This document shows, one piece after another, positions 1 to 10,300 of a stretch of 64,000 nucleotides of DNA. The notes under the pieces were generated by a model. The model did not search any database. It had not been told where the DNA came from and saw only the letters and a list, made by a program, of their open reading frames with translations. The first letter of the stretch is position 1. Every line of letters starts with the position of its first letter. The position numbers and the translations under genes were made by a program. Origin of the DNA: BRH-c25 sp035627615 (GTDB taxonomy: Bacteria > Bacillota > Clostridia > Lutisporales > Lutisporaceae); contig DASPLL010000053.1 in NCBI GenBank assembly GCA_035627615.1, positions 10,098-74,097 of the forward strand, given 5' to 3'.

Positions 1-3000
1 ATAAATCCTTATTATTGAGTCATTAGGTGCTACTCCTACGTTAGAACCATCTATCCTGTATGAAAAAGTAGTAATCGCATCCTCAATGGCCACCTGCGGA
101 CAATTAAGGTCGATCTTTTTTTCCTCCCATTTGCCGTCCTTTTTTACTGTCACTTTAAATTCATAAGGCTGCATAAATTCTGCGGTATTTATCGTATGCT
201 CCTTTGGATGCCCTCCTTCAACGTCGAAATTGAATACCTGGCCTCCGTAAAACAGCTGTCCGAGATAGTAGTTCCCCTCCAGATATATCGGATCGCCATC
301 GGTGTATGTTCCGTCTCCATTGCCGTCTTCAACCTGCTTTGCCCCGAAATAGACCTCCGCATTTTTGACAAGTTCTTTGCTTGATTTGACATCAGGCTTT
401 AATACCGTGTTAAATTCTTCCCAGATGGTGATCGATGCATCCCACTGTACCGTGTCGGTAGGCAGCCTGTCAAAATTGTAGTATATCCTGGATTGGTTGA
501 AAAATGACGGCACATAGCTGTAGTTATTGCCCCAGTATACCTTCTCATTCAGAATCCTGTCAAAATCAACATTTTCATTTTTCATTCTCTCTAAATATTT
601 TCTCTTCAGTTCTGCTCTTTCCTCGGGTTCGATCTGTCCGTTATTGTTGGTATCAGGTGTATAGTCTCCCCACTTTGCAACGAAGCCCGGGAAGGTTATT
701 GCCTGCATTTCGTAATTCCCCAGGGTCTGCGCCCTGTTTACCCTTACAGGAGTTTGTACATTTCCTATCCAAAACTTTCCGCTTTGTTCATAATCCGGTG
801 CTTTTACATATATACCGTCGGCAGTATTATCCAGAAAGTCAACAATGACCTCCCTTGTCCGGGTATTCCTGTTACCGGACATTCCGCTTCCCTCTATGGA
901 GATACCGGCATAGTCGTCTTTTTCCCACCCCAAATCTTTAAGATAACCGGAAAACTTGAAGGATTCGCCGTCATAATCAATGTTGTAGTCCTCCCGCAGT
1001 GTGCCGTTATTTTTATATACACTCAGCACAGCCTTTTGGGGGGTACCGAAGTATTTCTGATAAAACTCATTGGGATCCGGGAACTCCGTATTAAATACAT
1101 AGTCAAATTCCATCTCCAGAAATGGATTTTCATCCTTGGTATACACATCTGCCATTTTAGCCCTGAAGGCATCTCCTGAGTAGGATGTCCATTCATCCTC
1201 TTCGGAGTACTTAAGCTTGTATGGCAGCAGCTTTACCCCATCCTTGTACACATTGGAATTTGCTTTCACAATTAGTTCTTGTTCGTAATCCACACTGAGG
1301 ACATTGTATGTACCCATCAATGTATAGTCTACTGTCTTCTTTGTTTCCGTATCGGTTATAACTATACCGCTGTTATCCTGCTTATGGGGTATGTCTCCGA
1401 GATCCGTATAAGCACTCCATACGGGCAGCTTGGGGGTATTCACAAGAAAGCCCACCTCCACCCCGGTTATCACGTCACCGGTGTAAAGTAACGGACCCCA
1501 TTCGTTCGAAACATATCCCCCGGCTAATGCCCGCGTATTGAGAAGAACAAGCTCCTTATTGGCTATTACTCTTACGTCAAAATGTGCTTGCCTTCTGGAA
1601 AATACAGGTCTAACCTCTATCGTGCCATCTTCAATTGAATCCCAGATGCCCTCAGTCTTGAAGAAATTCTCATCCAGAATAAATTCTGTTCCTTTATGGT
1701 AAATCCACTTGTTGCCTGCCTTTACTTCAAAGCCTGTATACTGCGCATATTTTCCGCTTGGATTTTCGTCGCCGTACTGGTAGCCGAAGTCAATCCTGTC
1801 AGCACGGTAGGCCTTGGGTGTCTCCATTGACTCAGGAGTATACTCCTGATAGCCCTCCTCCACGTTGGAGTGAACATACTTAACATAAAGGCTGCCCGGA
1901 TTAAATTCCATGTCACCAATTTTAGCAAGATAACCATTATTGATTTTGTATTTATCCCTTTTCATAATATCAGTATCTGATATTTCAATGTTGTAATGCT
2001 TAAGCGTCAATGTAATTCCGGATATATAAGGTGAAGTATGGTTGCCTTCATTGGCATAGGACTCCAGGACAATCGAATCAGCACCCTTTACATCTTGTAC
2101 TTCTACATATTGTGAGCTATAAACAGACTTAACACCATAGTAATCCGAGACTTCCCCATATGTTTTGGAATTGAGCCAGCCGTGATTTGGTCCCTCCTGG
2201 CTGATTTTAAAATGATAGTCATGGGACACTATCCCGTGCTCATCCAATTTACCGTCACCGTTATTATAATAATGATGGCTGACCTCGCTTATTCCGCCCA
2301 TAGTGCCGATAGGATAAACAGCCCTTAAATCAGGTATTTCACTGTCTTCTGTCCCATCACCTCCGGCAGTATAATCAAATTGCATACCATCATCACTATA
2401 AAACGCACCCTCTATATATCCAACAGGTATGATTTTATTTTGCTTATATGTGAAGTTTGCTTTTCTAATAAAATCCATGCCTGTAATCATCCACTGGCCT
2501 GGTGCAGGGCTATAGCCATAGCTCGATATGCGCTGTCCCCATGAAAATGCGGGGGTACCGGTCAAATGCATGCTGCTGTCCTTTGCAGCCGTGCTCCGGA
2601 GACGTACCACGCTGTCCTGGGAACCCGGTATTGTCACCACAGCCTCGGCAGCTTTCACATTTACTTTTTCACTGTTACGGTCCAAAGCAATGATGAACTG
2701 CCTGTCCTTATTCCTTCCGGGGTTGTCCAGAATATTCACGGATACCTTCTGCTCAGAGGTCCCCGGTGTAAAGAAAAGGTCCTTCAAGCCCGGCTCATAG
2801 TCAATTCCGGATAACGCCGTATCTTCTTCCGTACCGATTGCAACGGAGGCATACTGCTCCTGCCCGCTTGTACGTCTGACTATGATGGAGGCAGTACCAT
2901 CCTTTGCTTCTACAGTTGGAGTATTTATTTCAAATTTCACCGGTTCCGGTTCCTCATCATCGGTAATATTCATATATGCCATGTAGAATTCTCCCCTGGA

Positions 3001-3855
3001 AGCCCCGCCGGTCGGTTTTCCCAGTGCGAACATCACCTGCTCCTCGCTTTCCGAGAGCTTGTCATTCAGAGGAACCAGATACAGATATTTTATGTACTCT
3101 CCATCAGCAAAATCCAGTGTTGTCTCCGCACCCTCAACATTATAAAGGAATTTATCGTATTCCGCCTTGAGCTCCTCTACCTTTTTCTCGTCTACCGAAC
3201 GCCAATCCGGTCTGTCGCTCTTTTGGCCCAGATACGCCTCCCTGGCTTCACGCAAGGAATTTACTCCATTCTGTGCCCCTTCGCCTACTGTTACCGTTGC
3301 TCCCGACAAATCCGTATATGAATAAACACTGCTTGTGACTGTTTCGTTTCCTGATATGGCCTGCGTTTCCTCCTCCGGCTCTGTACTCGCTTCCGGCTCC
3401 GTCTTTGATTCTCCGTACACGGACTCGATTACCGTCTCGCTGATATTTATTGAAGCATTATCTCCTATTGTTTCAATCATTGGAATAGCATCAGGATTTC
3501 TCTTCATCTCATTTTTACTTGAGTTTTCATATACTCTGATAACATAGTCCTTACCATATGCTGCACTTATGTCTATTGCCTTAAAGTCAACGCTGGCTGT
3601 TCCATTGGTCCCTCCCTGGCGGACGACCGCAATCTCAAAGAACTCCTGCTTCTCATTTACCTGAAATTTAGTACCGATAAAATTGAATAATCCATTCGGA
3701 AAATTCTCCTTCCATTTTTCGTCGCCTACAATTGCCTGCCTAAGCTCCTCCTCTGTTTTGTAGCCTTCAATATTCAAATCCGCAAAGGCAGTAATCGGTA
3801 AGCTTTGCATAATGATAAGCAAGCACAGCAGAATTGTCATTGTTCTTTTTAACAT
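1..3855 (-). CDS. Large secreted Calx-beta domain protein (5' part only)
   Basis: An open frame of exactly 1285 codons runs from an ATG at 3855 to the left edge with no stop, so the C-terminus is missing. The start has a strong GGAGGG site 7 nt upstream. Residues 1-25 form a signal peptide ending ...PITAFA. Residues about 50-110 and 315-390 look like Calx-beta domains (VVRQGGTNGTASVDF and IIVRRTSGQEQYASVAI, followed by SGIDY-type motifs). Near residues 1065-1080 and 1180 there are Asp/Asn-rich EF-hand-like loops (DTNNNGQIEPEE, DGNGDGTYTDGD), suggesting calcium binding. The protein is presumably exported and may be anchored by a C-terminal region outside the window. Its function is unknown; a role in adhesion or the cell envelope is inference from Calx-beta families. 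Confidence 0.8.
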   Translation of the reverse strand, partial: MLKRTMTILLCLLIIMQSLPITAFADLNIEGYKTEEELRQAIVGDEKWKENFPNGLFNFIGTKFQVNEKQEFFEIAVVRQGGTNGTASVDFKAIDISAAYGKDYVIRVYENSSKNEMKRNPDAIPMIETIGDNASINISETVIESVYGESKTEPEASTEPEEETQAISGNETVTSSVYSYTDLSGATVTVGEGAQNGVNSLREAREAYLGQKSDRPDWRSVDEKKVEELKAEYDKFLYNVEGAETTLDFADGEYIKYLYLVPLNDKLSESEEQVMFALGKPTGGASRGEFYMAYMNITDDEEPEPVKFEINTPTVEAKDGTASIIVRRTSGQEQYASVAIGTEEDTALSGIDYEPGLKDLFFTPGTSEQKVSVNILDNPGRNKDRQFIIALDRNSEKVNVKAAEAVVTIPGSQDSVVRLRSTAAKDSSMHLTGTPAFSWGQRISSYGYSPAPGQWMITGMDFIRKANFTYKQNKIIPVGYIEGAFYSDDGMQFDYTAGGDGTEDSEIPDLRAVYPIGTMGGISEVSHHYYNNGDGKLDEHGIVSHDYHFKISQEGPNHGWLNSKTYGEVSDYYGVKSVYSSQYVEVQDVKGADSIVLESYANEGNHTSPYISGITLTLKHYNIEISDTDIMKRDKYKINNGYLAKIGDMEFNPGSLYVKYVHSNVEEGYQEYTPESMETPKAYRADRIDFGYQYGDENPSGKYAQYTGFEVKAGNKWIYHKGTEFILDENFFKTEGIWDSIEDGTIEVRPVFSRRQAHFDVRVIANKELVLLNTRALAGGYVSNEWGPLLYTGDVITGVEVGFLVNTPKLPVWSAYTDLGDIPHKQDNSGIVITDTETKKTVDYTLMGTYNVLSVDYEQELIVKANSNVYKDGVKLLPYKLKYSEEDEWTSYSGDAFRAKMADVYTKDENPFLEMEFDYVFNTEFPDPNEFYQKYFGTPQKAVLSVYKNNGTLREDYNIDYDGESFKFSGYLKDLGWEKDDYAGISIEGSGMSGNRNTRTREVIVDFLDNTADGIYVKAPDYEQSGKFWIGNVQTPVRVNRAQTLGNYEMQAITFPGFVAKWGDYTPDTNNNGQIEPEERAELKRKYLERMKNENVDFDRILNEKVYWGNNYSYVPSFFNQSRIYYNFDRLPTDTVQWDASITIWEEFNTVLKPDVKSSKELVKNAEVYFGAKQVEDGNGDGTYTDGDPIYLEGNYYLGQLFYGGQVFNFDVEGGHPKEHTINTAEFMQPYEFKVTVKKDGKWEEKKIDLNCPQVAIEDAITTFSYRIDGSNVGVAPNDSIIRIY

Positions 3856-4034
3856 TCACGATCCCTCCTTTATTTTACAAAACAGGATTGTAAGGTCGTC
3901 CATCAATTCTGTACGATATTTCAACTAAATAGTTTCTATTTATGGATATTATTTCCTCCATTTTACTATATTATAAGGTTATTCGAGCTTTATAGCAATG
4001 TACTAAAGTACAGTCTGGCAAAACAATTTTAGAC

Positions 4035-4096
4035 TGACAAGGGGACGGTTCCGCTGTCAGACCCAATGGTCTGACAGCGGAACCGTCCCCTTGTCA
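4035..4096. repeat. Near-perfect 29-bp-arm inverted repeat with GGGGACGGTTCC core
   Basis: The left arm (4035-4063) and right arm (4068-4096) are exact reverse complements around a 4-nt CAAT loop. It lies 16 nt beyond the stop of the GGDEF/HD-GYP gene and could act as a bidirectional terminator, but it lacks a clear T-run. The core resembles the REP-like GGGGACGG palindromes widespread in anaerobe genomes. Confidence 0.85.
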
Positions 4097-4111
4097 CTGG
4101 CAGATATCATC

Positions 4112-6820
4112 CTACTGTTTTATCACCTCTATGACTTTTTCCACTATGCAAGGATCAAACTGTGTTCCGCTGCAGCTTTCAAGCTCTTCTAGTGCAGCCT
4201 CACTTGATACAGCCGCATGATAAGGCCTGTCATTGGTCATGGCATCATATGCATCCACAACTGCAATTATCCTGGAAAGCAGAGGTATCTCCTCCCCTTT
4301 GAGCCCCTGGGGATAACCGGTGCCGTCCCACCTCTCATGATGGCTGAGTATCAGACTGGCGATATGAGCAAGCTCAGGGGAAGCAACAGCTATACGGTAA
4401 CCGATCTCACAATGACTTTTCATAATCTTCCATTCAGCTTCAGACAAGCCGGCAGGCTTTCCGAGGATATAGTCCGGTATTGCGATTTTTCCGATATCAT
4501 GGAGCATTGCCAGAAGCGACAGCTCGTCCAGTTCACTATCATACAGCTCCATGTTTTTTCCTGTTTGTATTGCGAGTTCCTTCAGACGCTGTGCATGTGC
4601 CTCAGTCTCGTGAGTCCTCTCTTCCAGGGTCTTCTTCAGTGACAGCAATATTGAGCTCCTTATGCTTTTGCTTTCTACCAGCTTGTTATTGTACATCCTG
4701 TCTTCAGCCAGCTTATATACTTCTTTGATATCCTGGTCCTTCCCGGTCTTTATCGCTGCACCAAGAGCAATACTCGGGCATATAAGGTCAGCAATCCCGA
4801 AGCCGCACATTTGTTTTATCCTTGATATAATCGAGTTTATCTTCTCGGAGCTGGTACAGGGCAGGATAACTGCAAACTCGTCACCACCTACACGGGCAAT
4901 AATGTCATCATTTCCGCATACCGATTTGAATATTCCGGCTATGCTCATCAATAATTTGTCACCCTCCTCATGCCCGAAAACATCATTTACCATCTTAAGG
5001 CCATTGGAATCTCCCATGATCATCCCAAGAGGAAGGTATTTTTCATCATCCAGTCCCTTGAAGGCTTTCTCAAAATAAGCACGGTTATAGAGTCCGGTCA
5101 ACATGTCATGGTAACCCAGATACCGTACTTCCTCTTCCTTCTGCTTTTCCAGAGTGACATCCCGGAATACGATAACCACACCCAGTATGTTCGAGCACTC
5201 ATCCCTTATAAAGGCTTCGCTGCTTGATATGATCCTCTTGTCCCCATTCTTTGATACCAGCGCTTTATAATGCCCTTGCTGATCTACGCTCATTTGTCCT
5301 TCATTTGAGGAATACTCAAGAAAATCATACTTCTTTTCATTAACTGTTACCATCACTTCATCCAGGAGTCTGCCCCGGGCTTCTTCAGGGCTCCAGCCTG
5401 TAATCACCGCTGCAGCCTTATTCAGTATTACTATTCTATTATCAGTATCGGTTGTTATAACCGCATCACCGATAGATTGCAAAGTGACCTTAAAAAACTG
5501 TCTTTCCCTGGATACCTCATCCTCCCACTGCTTCAACTTAGTTATATTCCTGCTGGAACCCACAATCTGAACCACGCTGTCTCCGTCCAATATAGGCGAC
5601 AGCAGCGTATGCCATACCTTTTTCGTCCCCTGAAGAGCGAAGGTCTCCTCATAAGTAATTGGTTTTTTGGCAGTAATACAGTCAATATAGTGATCTGCAA
5701 TTTGCTTTCCTATCACCTCTCCGTATAAGCTCTGCGGAGTCATTCCGTTTACCGTTTCGGCAGGTACCCCTACATCTGTCTCATAGCCCTTGTTTATCAT
5801 ATGATAAGTAAAGCTTTTATCGTTATTTACATTTATAAGAAACATAGCATCCTGACTTCCGTTAAAAACTGTCCTGTACTCCTGGTCGATTTTCTTTACC
5901 TCTTCTTCGGCCTTCTTCCTAAGCAGCATTATTCCAAGCTGATTTACAAACAGCTCGACAATATCAGGGTTTTCAATACTGTTTCCATCCCGCATCATAA
6001 TTATGAAGCTTCCAAGAATCTCCTCGTTATACTTTATTCCAATGCCATAAGAGTCACCCAGCTTTGTAGCCTTTTCCACCAGATTAACAATAAAAGGATT
6101 AATGCGGTCAAAACTGAACTCATGCAGACGTCCTATCCGTACCAGCTTTTTTGATTTCATTACTTCCATGTCGGCTTCATCCACATTCCATGCCTTGCCT
6201 ATGATACTGAAGCCTAATATCTTGATCACCTGATGCACCTTGTTATCCAGGCCGGAAAAACCACGGGTTACTGTTTTCATTGCTCTCTTATCAAAAACAT
6301 TCACAAGCACAAACAATGCTCCGGAAAGCTTTAAAAGTTCATCAGCTATCCATTGGTAATCCACATCCGTAAATGCCGTCTCATGAAATTTCACAGCCGA
6401 TTCGTAAAGAGAGTTTATCTTTCCGGCCCTTTTTTTTGTTTCAGTAATATCTTGAAATACAACGTAAAAACAGCTTTTTTCGCTTTTGTACAGGTAAATC
6501 AAATGCCATTTCTTCATCTCTTCAGCATAATGCTCGAATTTGTAATTCTCTTCGGGAAAATCAACTCTGCCGAAAATATCCAAAAAATCAAAGCCCGCGA
6601 TCTTTCCCTCCGGAGAGACCTCGGTAATCCTCTTTCCCCGCAGCTTTTCGGCTTTCATTCCAATTAACTTCTCAAAGGACTTGTTGGCTTCCTTAAAGAC
6701 ATAATCGGATGCCTTTCCATTTTCATCAATAATCTTTTCCAAGTGCACAAGACCATCAGGCATATTTTCAATATAATGTGAATAATCACTTCTATCAGCT
6801 ATTCCGATAATTGCTACCAC
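4112..6820 (-). CDS. PAS/GAF sensor with GGDEF and HD-GYP domains (c-di-GMP metabolism)
   Basis: This 902-aa protein has, in order, a PAS-like domain (about 10-125), a GAF-like region (130-300), two more PAS domains (about 310-430 and 440-560), a GGDEF domain (motif RVGGDEF near residue 645) and an HD-GYP domain (LHDIGK near 773, DGTGYP near 834, and the DAYDAMT motif). It probably both makes and degrades c-di-GMP, or uses one domain as a regulator. No RxxD inhibitory site precedes GGDEF, so product inhibition is unlikely. No transmembrane segment is evident, so it should sense a cytoplasmic signal. The start is GTG at 6820; an in-frame TAG lies just upstream and the ribosome site is weak. 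It stands alone, divergent from gltB. Confidence 0.9.
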   Translation of the reverse strand: MVAIIGIADRSDYSHYIENMPDGLVHLEKIIDENGKASDYVFKEANKSFEKLIGMKAEKLRGKRITEVSPEGKIAGFDFLDIFGRVDFPEENYKFEHYAEEMKKWHLIYLYKSEKSCFYVVFQDITETKKRAGKINSLYESAVKFHETAFTDVDYQWIADELLKLSGALFVLVNVFDKRAMKTVTRGFSGLDNKVHQVIKILGFSIIGKAWNVDEADMEVMKSKKLVRIGRLHEFSFDRINPFIVNLVEKATKLGDSYGIGIKYNEEILGSFIIMMRDGNSIENPDIVELFVNQLGIMLLRKKAEEEVKKIDQEYRTVFNGSQDAMFLINVNNDKSFTYHMINKGYETDVGVPAETVNGMTPQSLYGEVIGKQIADHYIDCITAKKPITYEETFALQGTKKVWHTLLSPILDGDSVVQIVGSSRNITKLKQWEDEVSRERQFFKVTLQSIGDAVITTDTDNRIVILNKAAAVITGWSPEEARGRLLDEVMVTVNEKKYDFLEYSSNEGQMSVDQQGHYKALVSKNGDKRIISSSEAFIRDECSNILGVVIVFRDVTLEKQKEEEVRYLGYHDMLTGLYNRAYFEKAFKGLDDEKYLPLGMIMGDSNGLKMVNDVFGHEEGDKLLMSIAGIFKSVCGNDDIIARVGGDEFAVILPCTSSEKINSIISRIKQMCGFGIADLICPSIALGAAIKTGKDQDIKEVYKLAEDRMYNNKLVESKSIRSSILLSLKKTLEERTHETEAHAQRLKELAIQTGKNMELYDSELDELSLLAMLHDIGKIAIPDYILGKPAGLSEAEWKIMKSHCEIGYRIAVASPELAHIASLILSHHERWDGTGYPQGLKGEEIPLLSRIIAVVDAYDAMTNDRPYHAAVSSEAALEELESCSGTQFDPCIVEKVIEVIKQ

Positions 6821-7328
6821 GCCCTTTATCTACATTGATATACAAACCCTTATGTCGGATAATGCACAATTATGTCGATTCCGTTTACAAGAATATTATA
6901 ACATGTCTGCCAATTGTTAAAAAGACTTCTGGAGTAAATGATAATTTTAACAATCCGTAGCCTCTTGGATAGCCTTCAATGTATATGGTTTACCATAAAT
7001 CCTGCAGTTTACCCCTTCGCGCGGAGACAAATGAATACCAACGCATGCAAGTTCCTATGATCATTGCTTCATTTTATTTTTTATACATCAGCTGTCCCAA
7101 GGACATGTCCTCTTGGCCACTTATTAGTCAGTCAAATAATTGCAGGCTATATATTATAAAAAATTATATAAAGAAATAGAAAATAATATTGCATAACTAT
7201 AATAATTGATGTATCATTATACGCAATATTCTGTAAAATTATTTGAACGGAAACAATAAAATAAATTATTGATAGGACTGTCCGGCTTTAATTGCAGAGG
7301 AATTTATTTTTGAAGGAAGGAATGGAAC
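6821..7328. other. Divergent intergenic region upstream of glutamate synthase
   Basis: These 508 bp separate the divergent GGDEF/HD-GYP gene and gltB. Apart from the gltB promoter and dyad (listed separately), there is a small CCAAGGACATGTCCTCTTGG dyad near 7098-7117. No gene, T-box or riboswitch was recognised. Confidence 0.5.
7185..7230 (+). promoter_or_regulatory. Candidate gltB promoter framed by an AATATTGC/GCAATATT dyad
   Basis: TTGCAT (7189-7194) and TATCAT (7212-7217), separated by 17 nt, form a reasonable sigma-A promoter. The inverted arms AATATTGCATA (7185-7195) and TACGCAATATT (7220-7230) overlap the -35 and the start-site region, as an operator would. The function is inferred; the regulator is not in the window. 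Confidence 0.4.
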
Positions 7329-10300
7329 GTGGAAAGGTATGGGATTTATGAGAGACAAGGTCTGTATAATCCAGACATGGAAAAAGACAGCTGTGGAGTC
7401 GGCTTTATTGCCAATATTAAAGGGAAAAAAAGTCATGATATACTGAAGCAGGGACTACAGATATTGAAGAGTCTGAAGCACCGGGGAGCCGTAGGGGCGG
7501 ACGCAAGTACCGGCGACGGGGCAGGCATACTGCTTCAGATACCTCATGATTTTTTCAGGAAAGAGCTGAAAAAAATAAATATTAAGCTTCCGAAACCGGA
7601 AGATTATGCGGTATGTATGGTTTTTCTCCCCAGGGAACCGAATGCCCGTTTATTCTGTGAAGGAATACTGGAAAGAATAATTGCAGAAGAGCAGCAAAAA
7701 TTACTAGGTTGGAGAGAGGTCCCGGTAAACGAAAATGCATGCGGCGAATCTGCCAGAGCGACCAGGCCTGTCGTCGCACAGGTCTTTATAGATAGAGGAG
7801 GCCAGAAGGAGGAAGTATTTGAAAGAAAGCTCCTTATCATCAGAAAGCGTGCCCAAAAAATCATATATGATTCAAGGAAACCGTATACTGAAAGCTTTTA
7901 TGTATGCTCATTTTCATCCAGGACTATCATATATAAAGGACAGATACTGGGATACAAGCTTGAGGAATTTTACACCGACCTTTCGGATGATAGCATAAAG
8001 ACCTCAATTGTGCTTGTACACGAAAGATACAGCACAAACACTTTCCCCTCCTGGAAGCTTGCACAGCCCTTCCGCTATCTTGCTCACAACGGGGAGATCA
8101 ATACGATCAGAGGAAACATAAACTGGATGAATGCAAGAGAAGGCGTTATGCAATCTCAAACCTTCGGTGATGATTTTAATAAGATACTGCCGATAATTGA
8201 ACCTGGCGGAAGCGATTCCGCATCCCTGGATAATGCTCTTGAGCTTTTTATAGCCAATGAGCATTCCATGGAAAACTCAATGATGCTGCTTATTCCTGAA
8301 GCATGGCAGAACAATCTGAGAATGAGCAAGGAAAAGAGAGCATTCTATGAGTATATGGCAAGAGTAATTGAACCGTGGGACGGCCCCGCAACCATAGCCT
8401 TTACCGATGGTGTTAAGATAGGGGTAACTGTGGACCGGAATGCATTAAGACCCGCCCGTTACCTGCTGACTAAGGATGACCGTGTAATAATGGCGTCGGA
8501 AGCAGGCGTAATAGATGTGCCTGCAGAAATGATCATAAAAAAGGGCTGCCTTCAGCCCGGAAGGATATTATTGGTAGATACTGGAGAAGGAAGAGTAATT
8601 TCGGATAATGAAATCAAGGCTTCGGCATATAAAAGCAAGCCTTTCGCTGAATGGGTGGAGCGCAACCGGCTTACATTGAAGGATATTAAACAGCCTTACG
8701 GCGGGAAGAAAATGAACCGTGAAGATCTTCATATAAATCAGCTTGTATTTGGTTACACCGAGGAGGAATTGAAAAAAATACTCGCCTATATGGCTGAAAA
8801 CGGCAAGGAGCCAATGGGTTCAATGGGCATTGACACTCCTGTTGCAGTACTGTCCGGGCGCCCCCAGCTGCTTTTCAACTATTTCAAACAGAAGTTTGCC
8901 CAGGTTACCAATCCTCCTATAGATTATATAAGAGAAGAAACGGTAATGTCACTTATACAGTTCATAGGGACTCACGGAAAGCTTCTGGACAAGATTGAGA
9001 CAGAAAAGGATAACAAGTATATTAAGCTGGAGCATCCTTTTTTAAGGAATTCCGAGCTGGAGAGCTTAAGAAGCTTATGCACCGAAGACTTCAGGGCAAT
9101 TACTATTCCTATGGTATTCCAGGCTGACTACGAAGGCAACGGACTGAAAGAAGCACTGGATTATCTGTGCAAACGTGCGGAGGAAAGTGTAAAGCTTGGC
9201 TACAATATTATCATACTCAGCGACCGGAATATTGACATGTACAGCGCTCCGATTCCAAGCTTGCTGGCATTGGGAGCAGTCCACCACCATCTGATAAGAA
9301 AGAAGCTCAGGACGGCCGTCGACTTGATCGTAGAGACCGGAGAGGCCAGGGATGCAATGCATATGGCACTTCTGGCAGGCTTCGGGGCAAAGGCCATTAA
9401 TCCTTATATGGCTTTTGCATCGATCTGGGATATGGTTGAAAGTAAAAAATATATTAAGCAGACTTCAAATGTTGAGGAAGCTATAGGCAATTACATTGAG
9501 GCAATATGCGAAGGCCTGTTAAAAATCATCTCCAGGATGGGTATTTCAACACTGCAGAGCTATAGTGGGGCTCAGATTTTTGAAGCAATCGGGATAAACC
9601 AGAAAACGATTGATGAATATTTTACTGCCACACCCACAGTCCTTACCGGTATTGGGTTGGATGGTATCGCAAAAGAAGTACTTTTAAGACAGAACTGTGC
9701 ATACAACAGATTCAGCGAGTTAAACCCAGGTGGAGAAATATTCTGGAACCCCAATGGGGAACATCATGCATTTAATCCGGAGGTAATCCGTAAATTAAGA
9801 AAAGCCTGCGTGGAAAACAACAAAGGTATCTATAACGAATATGCCCATGAGGCAAGTGAGCAAAAAGGCAGGATAACGACCATCCGCAGCCTGCTGCTGT
9901 TCAAGAAGCAGCAGTGTATAAGCCTGGATGAGGTCGAAGCTGCAGGGAGTATCTTGAAAAGATTTAGAATATCAGCCATGTCCTTCGGATCATTAAGTGC
10001 CGAGGCACATGAAACTATTGCCGCTGCTGCAAACAGGATCGGTGCAGCAAGCAATTGCGGAGAAGGCGGAGAGAATCCCGGCAGGTATAATACAGGCATC
10101 GGCGGCGATAATCTGAGAAGTGCGGTAAAGCAGGTAGCATCGGGAAGATTTGGAGTAACGCTGAATTATCTGATCAACTGCAATGAAATAGAGATAAAGA
10201 TGGCGCAGGGTGCAAAACCCGGGGAAGGAGGGCATTTGCCCGGCTATAAGGTGACTCCCGACATTGCAAAGGTCCGTCATTCTGCAATGGATATAGACCT

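Noticed and set aside
504..3547. Several plus-strand frames of 60-140 codons in the first 4 kb.
   Set aside because: They are antisense shadows of the continuous 1285-codon minus-strand gene and have no ribosome sites or recognisable domains.
6821..7328. A T-box or riboswitch before gltB.
   Set aside because: I looked for a T-box sequence, specifier stem or a terminator/antiterminator pair and saw none.
7322..7351. A 9-codon ORF starting at ATG 7322 overlaps the gltB start and shares its ribosome site.
   Set aside because: No leader-peptide composition or attenuator follows; the GTG at 7329 with better spacing starts a canonical GltB, so the overlap is probably accidental.
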